From positions 10,016,001-10,080,000 of the forward strand of contig JAJNNQ010000003.1 in the NCBI GenBank assembly GCA_027886175.1: DNA of 64,000 nucleotides, written 5' to 3'. Position numbers and translations under genes: made by a program. Position 1 is the stretch's first letter; every line of letters starts with the position of its first letter. Below, one piece after another: positions 1 to 11,277 of the stretch. The notes below the pieces were generated by a model. That model was not told the DNA's origin, searched no databases, and saw only the letters and a list, made by a program, of their open reading frames with translations. The DNA comes from Phylloscopus collybita (lineage: Eukaryota; Chordata; Aves; Passeriformes; Phylloscopidae).

Positions 1-3000
1 TCTCCTGACAAAGAGGCAAATAATATGAGGGAAATTAATTTTTTAAGTGCTGGGGCAGCAGGACTGTCCTTTGCTGGAAGGACCCAGGAGCCTGAGGGGG
101 ACTGGGGTGCACACTGGCAAGGTCACACCTCAGGTGGGGCATGGATGGCAGGGGCTTCTGCCCATTTCCCTGTCTGCCTCCAGGGATGTGGGGGAGCCAG
201 GCACCCTGAAAGGTACAGGGAGGGGTCCAGCTCTTCCTGTCTACCTGAGTTTCTCTGCCACACCTGTCCCTCTCTCATCCCTACCTTGCTCATCCAGGAT
301 TTCCGCTTGCACATGGCTTTCCTCCGCTTCACTGCCTCCCACAGCCGCCGCTGGCCTGCAGGACACAGGGACACAGTGACTGTCACAAGCCAGCCAGGGT
401 AGGGGTCCCCTCCAGCCCCATATGCTCCTGTGGGCTTCCCAAAAGATGCTGCACATGCAGCCAGGAGCAAGGGAAGAGGTTTGGGGGGGGATGTACACAC
501 CGGGGCGTCCCATGCCGATCTTCTCCAGATCCTCATTTTTGACGTACTCAAAGTGGGAGAGGCGTGTGACGTTGAGCTCGTCTCGGATGCGCAGGAAGTA
601 CTGCTGCAGCTGCAGCTCGGTCAGCAGCTCCAGCAGCCAGTCTGTGCCCTCCTCTGCCTGCATGCTACAGCTCAGCCTCTGCTGGGACACAGTATCAGGT
701 TAGGGGCAACCCTGCTCCGCTTCCCTCTGCCCTAGCCCCACTGGGGAGTCACCCAGAGGCGCTCAGAACCAAGGCTGGGGTGCTGCTGTGAGGGATACTA
801 GTGGAGTCATCTCCTGAGCCTGTCCCCACCTCTCTGGCGGAGCCCAGGAGAGGCACCCCAATCAGCACGACCCCCAGAGATAGGAAGGGCCCCCCAGTCT
901 GCCCTGTCCTGCCCACAGAAAAACCAGCCCACTCCTGCATTCCAGCACAGGCTATCCCCTGGTCAGGAGTGCCAAGGACACAGGAGGCAGAAGCTCAGGA
1001 CAGATGTGCTGGCCCAATTCCCTCTGCTCAGCTGGAAGGGCTGAGCAGGGAGGTGACAGCTGTCCCCAGCAGGACAGCTACCTTGACCCCCTTGCATGCC
1101 CACACACTTGGCTGAGTTGCAGTACAGACTCACAGTGGGTCTCCTCTGCCATGGGTGGCGGCACCTCATTGGGTAGACACAGGGAGGGAGCAGACAGGAA
1201 CATCTGGCCCTCTAGAGGGTCCTGTTGCTCCAGTGATGGGGTACAGAGCACCCCAGTGCTGCTGGCATCAGCCCCCAGCTGTGCCAGGACACAGGGAGGA
1301 AGGGCTGGAGTCCCACGCTTCCCCCCACCACTCCCCATCCTTGCCCGTTGTCTCTGCTCTCCCCCACTTTAACCACCATCCTTTCTGGAAGGGGGTATGG
1401 CTCTGCCTCCTCCTGCTGAGAGCAGGGGGGGAGGTTGGGACCCGCCAGCTCCGCTCCACAGCGCGGCAGCCCCCTCCATCCTCTCCTCTTCCCTGGGAGA
1501 CGACATGGCCCCTGGCGTCTTCACCCGCTGTGCTCGGCTCCCTCGGCCGCGTCACCGCAATTACAGTCCTCGGCACTGGGCTAAAAATACGGCGGGCGCG
1601 GCGAGCAGCTGGGCACGGGGGCGCACGGGGGCACGCAGGGCCACACGGGGCGAAGGGAGCCGCGGCTCCCCTGCCCGCAGGCGATAGGGACAGGGCCGGG
1701 TGACGGCCAGCGTAGGGTCTGCCCGGGGCGAGGGTCGGCACTTACTCGGTAGAGGCGGAAGCGGGTGAGGAAGGGGAAGGATCGGTGCAAAGCCTGGAAG
1801 CGTCGCATCCTGCCTGGCTGCCAGCCCCTGGCACCGCTGATGTCCCTTCCCCGGTGCCGGCGTCCCACGGCGGAGCCCGCTCACTGCAGCCGGGGCACCG
1901 GCAGTCCCTTCATTTGCGCTACAGAGATGATGCCTGGGCTCGACCGCCCCATAGACCCCCCTGGAGCGGACAGGGGGTTCGGGCTGTCCGTCGGCCGGAC
2001 GCGGGCTGTGGCTCTGCCCCTCCTTCCATCCGGCTCTCGATCTCTGGCCGGCCGGCCCTCCCCTTCCCCAACGCAACGGGGCCGGGGCGGGGGGTGGCGG
2101 CGGGCAGGGCTGGGGGTCACTCCCCTGGCTGGAGCCGCTTCCTGGGGACCGCTCGCTGGCAGCGGGGTTCGGTCCCGGCCGCCTGCCCGCAGCGCTGCCC
2201 AGGAGGGTTATTTTCAGCCGGGCTGGGACGCTTGCCCAAGGGGCCGGGCTCCCATCAATGTCCCGCTTTCTCCCTTGTTCGGCGGTCGCCGGCAGCTGGG
2301 AGCCCGGACCCCCGCTCCCATTGCCATGGAAACTCGCCCCGGCCTTGGGAAACGCTCCCAGGCCTCAGTTTCCCCCCCAGGAAGCAGAGAGGGAGGGAGG
2401 CAGAAGAGACATCCGGCTCTCTGCTCCCCAACCGAGGCCACAGGCATGATGCCAGGGCGATGGGCACTGCGGGGGGAGTTTCTGGCTCGGCAAACATATC
2501 CGCTGCCCAGCTGCCAGCCCCCACGGGGCTGTGCCGTGGGGCACCACCGCCAGCACTGGGGCTCGCTCCCCTTCCCTGGTGGAACTGGCACCCAACCCCA
2601 GCAGTGCTGTCCGCCCGCGGGCACCCCAGGGAGAACAGCTGGCCACGCCGGCAGCCACAGCGTGAGAAAGACCCACAGCAACCTCTTAGCACAGCCCCCC
2701 GCCTGCCTGGCCCCCCAAACCGTGGCCATTGCTGTGCCACAGGGGCAGCTAAGAGGGAGTTAAGTGCATCCCCAAGAGGAGTCTCCACTGGGGCTTCCAC
2801 TGCTACTGGGATCCCAGCTGGCACCCGGCAGCAGAAACACCGGGCACAACAAGCCCATTGACTGGGGACAACTGGGCACAGTGCCCTCGGCACCAACCTC
2901 TGCCACGCGCCAGCTTCCCCCGTCCCAGCTCAGGGGACACCGGGGGTGGGGGGGTACCCTGCCTTGACAGAGCACCACCCTCATCACGCAGAGATGGCAC

Positions 3001-4422
3001 CCACTGGGACCGGCACCGAGTGCACCGCCTCCTGCACCCGATTCTCAGGTGAGGCTGCCCAATTCAGTGCTCACATCGGGAGTAGAGGTTTCCAAAAGGG
3101 AGTGGGGAACCCAGCTTTGCCCACCATGCCAGGGGAGGTTCTGCGCCTCAGTTTCCCTCTCTGCAATAGACCCGCAGGCACAGGGACTGATCTGGCAACC
3201 TCGACTCTGAGTTGGGCAAGGAGTCCTGCCAGCAAACTCCCATCCTGAGGTGGGAAGTCACAAATCCCCTAGACCCATTTCACGGGTGCTGCTCGGCCCT
3301 TGGTGCCCTGCACGCCCCTGCCATGCACACCCATCCCTGCAGCGCCAGGGACGCACCCTACGTGCACCCGGGCTCATGCACGGTGCGTGGTGAGGATGCT
3401 CACGTGCACCCCAGGACCACACAGGAGCAATCCCCCCGCGTGCCTCCCGCCACCTGCACAACCGCAGCCGCCCCCCACGCACGTCCCCTCCGCGCACCCC
3501 CGGCTGCCGCCCTGCCCGGCCGCACGTGCGCAAACACCGCGGCGCCGCCGCCGGCACCGTCCTGCTGCCGCCTCCGCCCGACGCGCACCTGGAGCCGCCG
3601 GCCCCCTGCGCGCCCACGGGTGCCCACCCCCGCTGTGGCATGTTGGTCGCCTCCCCGCTTGCCTGGCAGCGCACAGACCCGTCCGGGCTGGCACCGGGGA
3701 GGTCAGTCCTCCCACCTCTCCCCCTTCCCCCCCCTTTAAATCTATCCCTAATGACACCACAATACCTGTCCTACGCCTCAAGCCCGCTGCACCTACACAT
3801 TCCCCATATCCATGCAAAGCCTGACATCCCCCAGGGACACTCCCATGTGGGCACGGCAGCATGTGGGACCACCGGTCCGGTTGCAGCGCTGCAGCTGGGG
3901 AACAGCATCCTGTGCTGGGCACCGTTCCCCCCCTCCGTGGGCTGTGCCAGGCTTGGCTGAGCCTGGCTGCCTCACACCATTCCCCCATGCCTCAGTTTCC
4001 CCAGCAAGCAGAGGCAGGCCCCCTCCCGTGGGTCAGGATGGGAGCACAGCCGAGCAAGGGGAGGGGGGTGGGGGGGGTTGTCATGCTGCCCCGGATGCTG
4101 TGGGGTACAGCACATTCCAGCGGGGAGATGCCATGCAGGGACCCCCTGTGCTCCGTGCCAGCTGCCAAGCCATGCCCATCCTGGGGCCACCAAGCTCAGC
4201 CAGGTGCCCCGCGCTGCTCCCCTCTACCGACTCCCCCCCACTGACCCGCCGGCACGGCATGCCCGGGGCGATGTCCTGCCGCGGGGGCGGCGTGGGGCGC
4301 CTGCTGCCCAGCCGCAGGGCCCGCTGCCCGGTGCTGTCCGAGAAGCTGTGGGGCAGGGGGCCGTGCATTTCCTCCTCCTCCTCGGCGCTGCTCAAGCGCT
4401 GGTAGTCGCATCTCTCGCCCAT
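1..4422 (-). CDS. TNK2: TNK2 (ACK1) non-receptor tyrosine kinase, 5' coding part only
   Basis: TNK2 is a Cdc42-binding cytoplasmic tyrosine kinase acting in receptor signalling and endocytosis. Two shared exons are read on the minus strand. The first is 678-501, containing ATG at 663-661. It encodes the N-terminal SAM-like region, including [14 protein letters not shown] and the stretch [20 protein letters not shown], and ends at a GT donor at 500-499. The second is 355-285, preceded by CTGCAG and followed by GTAGGG. It encodes [20 protein letters not shown], a basic stretch typical of the family. A glycine codon is split across the junction and the frame is kept. Kinase, SH3, CRIB and UBA exons must lie left of base 1, so the gene is truncated by the window and not broken. 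Two upstream exons supply alternative N-termini and are listed separately. The family call is very secure; exact transcript structures are inferred. Confidence 0.95.
1746..1808 (-). CDS. TNK2: Candidate alternative first coding exon of TNK2 (21 codons)
   Basis: An ATG at 1808-1806 (A at -3) opens 21 codons beginning [13 protein letters not shown]. They end exactly at a near-consensus donor, CGA followed by GTAAGT, at 1745. The exon ends in phase 0, which fits the acceptor at 679 of the shared TNK2 exon and would give a join of ...RLYR to RLSCSMQ.... The surrounding 1.56-2.33 kb is GC- and CpG-rich, as expected for a promoter-proximal exon. The peptide is basic and aromatic and I do not recognise it from a known family. 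Its assignment to TNK2 rests on strand, phase, donor quality and position. It could instead be a 5'UTR exon with translation starting at the shared ATG. Confidence 0.55.
1809..4245. other. TNK2 5' intronic or promoter sequence, no gene seen
   Basis: GC-rich sequence lies between the two alternative first exons. It is open in many frames because stop codons are rare at this composition; none of the frames looks like a known protein. A CpG-dense patch at about 3.45-3.65 kb has a TTTAAA motif on its right side (about 3735), placed as a TATA-like element would be for a minus-strand start. It may be another TNK2 promoter, but nothing proves this. Confidence 0.4.
4246..4422 (-). CDS. TNK2: Alternative first coding exon of TNK2 (MGER-type N-terminus)
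   Basis: The ATG at 4422-4420 has a strong context (G at -3, G at +4). The peptide opens [18 protein letters not shown]. This resembles the MGERxxYQRLxxxEE start that I recall for the long mammalian TNK2 isoform. The frame runs 59 codons to a possible donor, CGG followed by GTCAGT, at 4245. That is phase 0 and compatible with the shared exon at 678. The 3' boundary is less sure than the start because the donor is not a strong consensus. Another donor inside the exon is possible. The GC-rich sequence just upstream (4.42-4.9 kb) is the likely promoter and 5'UTR. Confidence 0.72.
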
Positions 4423-4900
4423 GGCTGAGGCGGCGGCTGCGGCGCAGCGGCGAGTGGGGGGCTCTGCGGAGACGCCCGCGTTTGCCTGGGGGCGGCGAGG
4501 GCTGGAGCCGGGTTTGGGATCACATGGCAGAAAGTTGCTGCAGTTCCGGAAAACAGCGAGAGGGTGAAGGTGACCGCGACGGCAATGGTGGGGGTTGGAG
4601 GGGGGGAGGATGGATGGAAGGATGCAGACGAAAAGGGAAAAGAGAAGCCCCTTGAGCGCTTGTCCTCACCCCAATCCCAGCCTGGCACCACTGTCTTCCT
4701 CCCGGCGCGGCAGCCCAACCGCACACCTTCTGTCCCTGCTCCGGCTCCTGAGTGGAGAGGTGGTGGCATCGCCGCCAGCGCCAACGCCGCGATCGCTGCC
4801 CCCTTCTCCCCGCACCGCGACACGGTGCACGAGGCAGCCAGGCGGAGGAGGAGGATGAGGGGGGACCATCGTCAAGCAGCCGGGGCTCTATGGCAGGCAG
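4423..4900 (-). promoter_or_regulatory. Probable 5'UTR and promoter region of the MGER-type TNK2 transcript
   Basis: GC-rich sequence lies directly upstream of the alternative TNK2 start. It includes a GCC-repeat 5'UTR-like stretch at 4424-4456 and an ETS-type CCGGAA core near 4545. No TATA box stands out. The role is inferred from position and composition only; no transcription start can be read directly. Confidence 0.4.
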
Positions 4901-7900
4901 GATAGGTAGGGAGGCACCTGCAGAGGGATGGGGGGGGCTCTGGCGCTGGCAGTATCCCCAGCATCCCTCCCGTTTCCCTGCGCAGGCAGAGGGGGATGGG
5001 ATGCACCGGGAAGATGGCTGCTCCGCAGCGACCGGCAGCGTTGGCGCAAGCACGGCAGGGCTGGGACGGCAGCCAGGCCCCGGGGGGTGCCGCTGGGACG
5101 GGGGTCCGAAGGCCACACCAGCACCAATCCTCTCCCCCCACCCCCTAGCAGGGGGCTAGGGGTCTCCTAGACCTCTGCCAGGCGCTGCTGCAGCTGGCAC
5201 AGCCCCCAGCAGGAAGCCACCTCCCTGAATGGGGAACCCCTACACTGCACATCGGGACTGGCCTGTACCCCAACGCTGACCAGCCACAGTCTCTCTCCCA
5301 GCCCCCAGACCAGAGCTGCAAGCAGGTTGAAATCGGGAGGGGGGGGGGGGGAGGGGGGGGGGGCGGGGCTGCAGCCCCCTCAAAGACCCCTGTGACCTGC
5401 GTGTCCTTTGGGGCACTGCAGAGTCCCCAGGCACCAATTTGCTCTTCATGCCAACACCACAGGGCATGATGCCCCATTCTGACGCCCAGAAGCACCCTCA
5501 TGATCCATCACTGTTCCCCCCACAGAGCCCTGGTGTAGCCAAAGGAGTGACACCAGGCTGTCAACGTGCCAAGGCAGGGGACAAGAGCGTCTCCTGCCTC
5601 TCCTTCCCCTCTCCCTGCTCCAGAGAAACAAACACACCCAATCGCGGTGGGCATCTGCCCTGGCTGAGGGGCCGGGCGGGGACAGCCCCTTGGCGACTCC
5701 TCCTGCCATACCACGGAGGTGAGCTCAGCCGTGGAGCCGAGGCGGGCCGAGCCTGCGGCGTGGGAGCAGCGAGCCGCCCCCGCGCACGGCCCGCCGGCGT
5801 CACCGCGCTGGCACGCCACAGGGACGGTGACTGATGCACGTGCTATGCCACCTTCCCCCCGGAACCAGCCGCCCTGTGCTACCCCAAAACCCTCAGCAGC
5901 CCGCCCAGTGAAGGCGATGCTGTGGGGATGAGTAGGGACAGCCCCTCTCCCCACCGCCCTGGGCATGGATTTCTGTCAAACGCCCAACACGCCGGGTCCT
6001 CCTGGCCTGCCCAGGCTTAACTGACACCAGGATGATTAGGTACCCTCCAAGGGGACAAATGGCACCGTGCCCTGCCAGCCTTGACTCACCTGCCTGCAAT
6101 TCCCACCCTGCGGGGGGTCCCACCACAATGACAACCACTGGATGGGGTGCACTGTCTCCTACCCTCCAGGGTGTGACAGTCACACGGAACACAAGGTGTC
6201 CCTCCCCTCTGTGGGGACACTGACACTCCCCAGCCTTCTGGGACACCATACTTGGCCCCACATCCCTGGGACCAGGGCCACAGCATCCCCCATGCCCACC
6301 ACACCGCACAGAGGGCCCCAGCAAGTGGTGGGTCCCCAAAACAAGCTCCCAGAGGGGGATGGGGTCCCCCACTCACCTCCATCACATTACCCTGCTCACA
6401 GTCACAGCCCGCCTGCCACCTTCCTGCCACCTTCCTGGCAGCTGTGTCGCCTGGAAGTGATCTCACTGACTGCGGCGGCAGCAGGGCAGCCACACCGTCA
6501 CCCCGGGCTGGCTTGTTCAGCCCTGGCAGGGCCCCGAGGGCGGCCCCAAATTGTGGTGACACACTCCCTGGCCCGGCTGCCACGGCGCAGGTGTGCAGAC
6601 ACGCACACATCCACGCGTACAAACACACCCCGCTCCCACCAGAGGCAGGGCTGCCGCCTGCATCCTGCCCACCTGTGGGATGCTGCTGCCACTCAGCTTC
6701 CCCAGGACTGTCCCCAGCCCCTCCCTGGACCGTGCCACCCCACGTAGCCCCATACCAGTGGGTGCTTTACCTCCCTTGCTGCTGGCACCTGATGCTGCTT
6801 GGTTGGCTGGATGGAGCAAGCAGGAGGTCTCGGGGGGCCAGCATGGAGGGTTGGTGACCCCCGTGGCAGGGGTGGCCGGGGAGGCCGAGGTGCCAGATTC
6901 CTCCTCGCTGCCATCTCTGGGCTCCCAGAGCCTGGCCCCATGGCCTGATCCTGCTGCCCAGCACAGAGCATCCCCTGCTCTGAGCCCCTGCCTGCAGCAA
7001 TGGCTGTCAGGGAAGGAAAGACACAGGCATGTGTGGGGGGGGGCCCCCATCCCAGCACAACCCAATCCCCTCCCTAAGCCTCTTTCCTCTGCTTAATCCG
7101 CTCTGCAGGTTGAGCTGGGGCGGGCTTAGCTTGTCTTGCACCTCCCAGCTCACCAGCATGGGCAGCAATTGCTGACCCCATAACTGATCCTCCCCTCAGC
7201 CCCAAGCTCTCCCACCAAGGCAGGGTCACAGTGCAGTGTTTTGGGGGACAAACATGCAAAGCAACAGTCCCTGGCACCCTCATTGCTGGGGAGGTGGAGA
7301 AGGCAGGAGGCAGGGCATCACTGAGCCCTGGTGTCACTGCCACAGCAGGGACCCTTGTCACCCTGCCCCGACACAAGGCTGGTTTGTGCCTGCTGGCCCC
7401 CCACACTGATCTCACCTGGGCCACAGGGACAGCACTGTGGGGGTCCCTTAGAAGTGCCAGCCCCAGTGTGACAGCGAAATGGGCAGTGTGTGAGGGGGCA
7501 AATCGTCAGGGCTCAGGTGACACCATTCACAGGGACCCCCTGGGGCAAAGTGGGAGAGCTCAGAATGGGCCTCCCTGCCTGGCACCCCCATCTATCCACC
7601 CCAGATGCTCCAGATTTCCTGGGGGTTAAGGTAAAGGTTAAGGAAGTCTCTCTGCATCCAGAGTCATGACCCGTTCTGCCAAGGCAGTTTTAAGAGCCTT
7701 TGTGGACTCGCACCCCAAGGTGAGCTTTGCCCCCAGTCCTGCCAGGGAAGGGGGGCACCAAGACGTACCCTGAGCCCTGGGTCCAAGCGGCCCCTCCACC
7801 CCAGGGGTGCTGCCAGCAGTACCCCCATGTCCACCCCAGTACTTGGGGGATGTGTACTTGGGCCGGGCTACAGCTGGCACAAAACGAGTTTGTCAGGTCT

Positions 7901-8741
7901 CAGGCCCGATTGGCACAAAGCCAATTCACACAGCAGCATCTCCCCTTCAGGCTGGGAGCAGGTGAGTTGGGACCCCTAGAGCTGGAAGGGGGGATGAAGG
8001 CTCAATCCCTGCAGTTCCCCAGCCCCAGAGCAGCACAGCATCCTGGCCAGACCATTCAGTCTTTGCCAGCCATTAGCACTAACTGACAGCACCCTAATTA
8101 GCTAGGCTGCAGCGGGAACAGCGGCCCTCCCCCAGGGCTGCTCAGCAAAGGGATGGAACAAGACTTTCTCCTAAGTCTTCCTGTCCTGGCAGGGACAGTG
8201 CATGAAGCAGAACCTCCTCCTGTCCCCCAAAACCCATACAAATGGGAAATGCCCTCAAAGGATACTTTGCCCTTGACAGCTACCATCCCTCATGGACACA
8301 ACTGAAGTCAAAGCCCAGGTGGCTCCAGGGGCAGAACAGGACCTTCTTGGGGGGAAGCTGTGGCACGGTGTCAAGTCTAGCCTGCAGTTGGTTAGGACAG
8401 AGCTCGGCTACAAGCTCACAGCAGTTCATGGTCCCATGGGGGCTGCTTCTCTGCTTATGAGGGCCCCCCTTGCCCCGGGGAGGCTGAGTCACAGTGGGAT
8501 AGCAGGCTGGCAGCTGCCCTAGGAGGAGGAAGGCATAGCTAGCCCCCCACAGCCATACCCACTACACCCCACCCTGCACTAACAAATACCTGGCTAACGA
8601 GACTCCGGTAGCTCCAGGGGTTGGTAACAGGTTGCACAGCCTGCACAGCCCCCACCCTGCACCCCCAGGCCTCGGCGCGGCCCGACGGGGGATGCGGAAG
8701 CTGCTCCTACCGGCCCACTCCCTGCGGGCACCGGGGGGCTC
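4901..8741. other. GC-rich sequence upstream of TNK2, no gene seen
   Basis: Apart from the poly-G tract I find no exon with a recognisable peptide, no tRNA-like fold and no repeat family. Open frames are short or are compositional artefacts. If the CpG island at 10-11.4 kb is a TNK2 promoter, this stretch would be the first TNK2 intron. Confidence 0.4.
5335..5370 (+). repeat. Near-pure poly-G tract
   Basis: About 36 bases are almost only G on the plus strand, interrupted by single A or C bases. The tract is long enough to form intra-strand G-quadruplexes. It is also error-prone in sequencing, so its exact length is uncertain. It lies in non-coding sequence upstream of TNK2. Confidence 0.9.
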
Positions 8742-8950
8742 GGGCCTGGCAGGGGGGGAGCAGGGCCTGGCAGGGGGAGCTGGGCCTGGCAGGGGGGGAG
8801 CTGGGCCTGGCAGGGGGGGAGCTGGGCCTGGCAGGGGGGAGCTGGGCCTGGCAGTGGGGGAGCAGGGCCTGGCAGTGGGGGAGCAGGGCCTGGCAGGGGG
8901 AGCTGGGCCTGGCAGGGGGGGAGCTGGGCCTGGCAGGGGGCGAGCAGGGC
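8742..8950 (+). repeat. G-rich minisatellite, about ten units of 19-22 bp
   Basis: The core GGGCCTGGCAGGGGG recurs about ten times, alternating between variants ending in AGCT and AGCAG. Most units carry G runs of five to seven. On the plus strand this gives a long series of G-runs with quadruplex potential. Open frames across it read as Gly/Leu/Ala repeats and are repeat artefacts, not a gene. The unit length varies only in the G run, which suggests slippage. Confidence 0.92.
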
Positions 8951-10139
8951 CACGGCTGAAGATGGGCATGCAACACCCAGGGTCTGTCCTGGACTCTCTC
9001 CCTAAAGAGGTTCCTGGTAACACAGACCTGCTCAAAGACACCCCACGAGGCAGGTCCTGTTTTTAGGAGGCTTCTGCAAAGCCCAGAGCCAACAAACTTT
9101 GTTGAAATTTTTGCCCTGAGCCAGCTCAATGAATGGCTGAGTAAGAGGGGGGAATGCACAGCCTCCAGAGCCCACAGCACCTGCCAAGAGGGACAATCTT
9201 TGCAGGGCGTTGAGCCGGAGCCCAGCAGCACCGGGACACCCCTGTGCTCCCGCTGCACCAAGCGGCCCCAGGGAGGTGAGGGTGTGGGGAAGTGCCAGCG
9301 CCAGGCTCTGCCCCAGCCTGTCCTGCCCAGACAGCCCAGCCCCAGCACTGCCGCCAGAGACACTATCCCTGCCTTGGGCTCCCCTGGCCACCTCCAAACC
9401 TCCTCCCCAGCTGCTGCTTCAGAGTGGGCAAGGGGTCTGAGCACGCTGGGAAAAGCTGAGCAGGATTTGCCTGGCACGGTGGGGTCCTTGTCTGGACGGT
9501 CAGCACCACCTTACCAAGTTTAACTTAAAACTTTTATTTAAAAAAGCAAACCCAACAAAGACCAAAAGTACCGAACGGTCCTGGAACGTTCAGGGAAAAA
9601 TTGCCACATCACAGCTGGACACAGCCACGGTGCTGCATGCTGGGCGGGTGGTCAGAGGCTCCCTGCACCTCACTGCTGCTCAGATTTTCGGCCGCAGTAC
9701 AACACCCCGAGGCGCAGGGCTGGCCTCGGAGGACAAGGATCCTCTGTTCAGTGCCACAGCTCCCACGAGCCCAGGGAAGAGGAAGAGCAAAGCTGCCTTT
9801 TCTCCAGGAAAAGAAAAAAAAAAAACAACACCAACAAAAAAACCACCTTCCCCCAGCTTCCGCTGTGGTTTAGGAGAGTTCAAGGGCATCAGGCACCCAC
9901 TCACACCAGACCCTGCTGCCTGCTTTGCCCTGGCAGCTGGAGCAGGAGGTCGGGCATGCTGCCGGCCAGGACTGAGCAGTCCCGCAGTGCCTGGGCACGA
10001 GGGCAGCACCGCAGCTCGCAGTACTGCGGGGCACGGTGCCAACACACCGGCACACTCAGATGTCAACCATCAGTCGGCATCAGCGACACAGTGCCAAGCC
10101 CCGAACCCCCCTGCCCCTCGCAGCACCCCCAGCCGTGGG
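8951..10139. other. Non-coding sequence, nothing recognised
   Basis: Moderately GC-rich single-copy sequence. An A-rich stretch occurs at 9807-9843. Open frames are short and lack family features or paired splice sites. Confidence 0.4.
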
Positions 10140-10375
10140 GGTCGCGCCTCGTTCCTTACCTCTGCGCTCACCGCCACTGCCACCGCATCCTGCGCCGGGT
10201 CTGCAGCGTCACCGGAGGGCGAGGACGGGCACGGCGACACTCCAGACAGCCGGCATACCAGGCGGGACGAGCCCGCACACCTGCCGGGGCGGGGTGCGAC
10301 GATCGACGCCGGGGACGTTCGGGACGCGGCTGGGATCACTCCCGGGGCAGCGGGCACCGGGCACGGGCTGCGGCC

Positions 10376-11101
10376 TCACACCCGGGCGGACCTCCTGCGG
10401 CTCGGGCGGTGTGCCGGGGTCCGCGTGCCGGGGTTGCCGCCGGGGTGCTCCTGCTCCCCGGGGTAGAGCTCGCCTTCCTCCTGCACTCCGCCCCGGGCCT
10501 CTCCCTCCTCCTGCCGGCCCCGCCGCACCCACCAGCGGGCGCGGGCCGGGGGGCTCGCCGCGTCCCGCCGCCCCCCGCCGCGCTCCTGCTGCGCCCGCCG
10601 GGCCAGGCCCTGCTCCTGCCGGACCTTGGGGCCGTGCTCCTGCACTCCCCGCACCGCGCCCCGCGCCCGCCGCGCCCCGGGGCTGCCGCCCGCCGCCGCC
10701 TCCTCCGCGCCCCGCGCCCGACGCCGCGCCCGCGCCGCCCCCCGCTCCCGGGGCCGCCGCGGCTCCGCGCCCGGCTTGGGGCTGCCGAGGGCGGTGACGG
10801 GCCCGGGCCGCTCGCCCCACTCCTGCAGGCTCGTCCGCTCGCCCAGCGGCACCCAGTGCCACCGGCCCGCCCCCCCGCCGCCCCTCGGTTCCCCGCCGCC
10901 GGCCACCAACTCCTGGCCGCGGGGCAGCGCCCCCAGCCCCGCCTCCTGCACGCCGCGAGTGAAGCCCCCCTGCTCCTGCACCCCCGGGGCCACCCCGCCG
11001 CCCTCCGGCACCGCCGGGCTCAACCCCCCGCCCTCCGGCGCCCCGCTCGCCCCCTGCCCCCGGATGGTGCACGCGGTGCGGGCCCCGCCCCGGCCCCGCA
11101 C
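10376..11101 (-). CDS. Unrecognised GC-rich open reading frame, 241 codons, doubtful
   Basis: ATG at 11101 to TGA at 10376. The deduced protein is Gly/Arg/Glu-rich, with scattered short motifs such as GVQEQGG, GVQEAG, GVQEHG and GVQEEGE. It has a few tryptophans (WHWVPLGERTSLQEWGERPG), no signal peptide and no membrane segment. I know no family like it. In favour: it starts about 150 bp downstream of a TATA-like box on the same strand, and the VQE motif recurs at loose intervals. Against: other frames on both strands are also open across the island, so openness alone is expected from composition. Treat it as a candidate lineage-specific ORF or, more likely, non-coding CpG-island sequence. Confidence 0.15.
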   Translation of the reverse strand: MRGRGGARTACTIRGQGASGAPEGGGLSPAVPEGGGVAPGVQEQGGFTRGVQEAGLGALPRGQELVAGGGEPRGGGGAGRWHWVPLGERTSLQEWGERPGPVTALGSPKPGAEPRRPRERGAARARRRARGAEEAAAGGSPGARRARGAVRGVQEHGPKVRQEQGLARRAQQERGGGRRDAASPPARARWWVRRGRQEEGEARGGVQEEGELYPGEQEHPGGNPGTRTPAHRPSRRRSARV

Positions 11102-11269
11102 GCTGGGGAAGCCCCCCCGCGCTGCGCCCCGGGAGCTCCGGAGCTCCGGCTCCGCCGCCCCTTCCTCCCCTCCTGCTCCCCCGCCTCCTCCTGCCGCCGC
11201 CGCCGCCGGGAGCCCGGACGGCCCCCGACCCGCCCCCGGCCCCGCTCTTAAAGGCGCCGCCCCGCCGCT

Positions 11270-11277
11270 TTACGTAA
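11270..11277. promoter_or_regulatory. TTACGTAA palindrome (PAR-bZIP / NFIL3 / D-box type site)
   Basis: The perfect 8-bp palindrome TTACGTAA lies about 20 bp from a CTTAAAGG box in the CpG island. It matches the consensus for PAR-bZIP factors (DBP, TEF, HLF) and the repressor NFIL3. Occupancy is inferred, not shown. Confidence 0.5.

Noticed and set aside
8562..9066. Proline- or glycine-rich frames across 8.6-9.0 kb.
   Set aside because: Explained by the 19-22 bp minisatellite; repeated residues change with every frame and no flanking exon fits.
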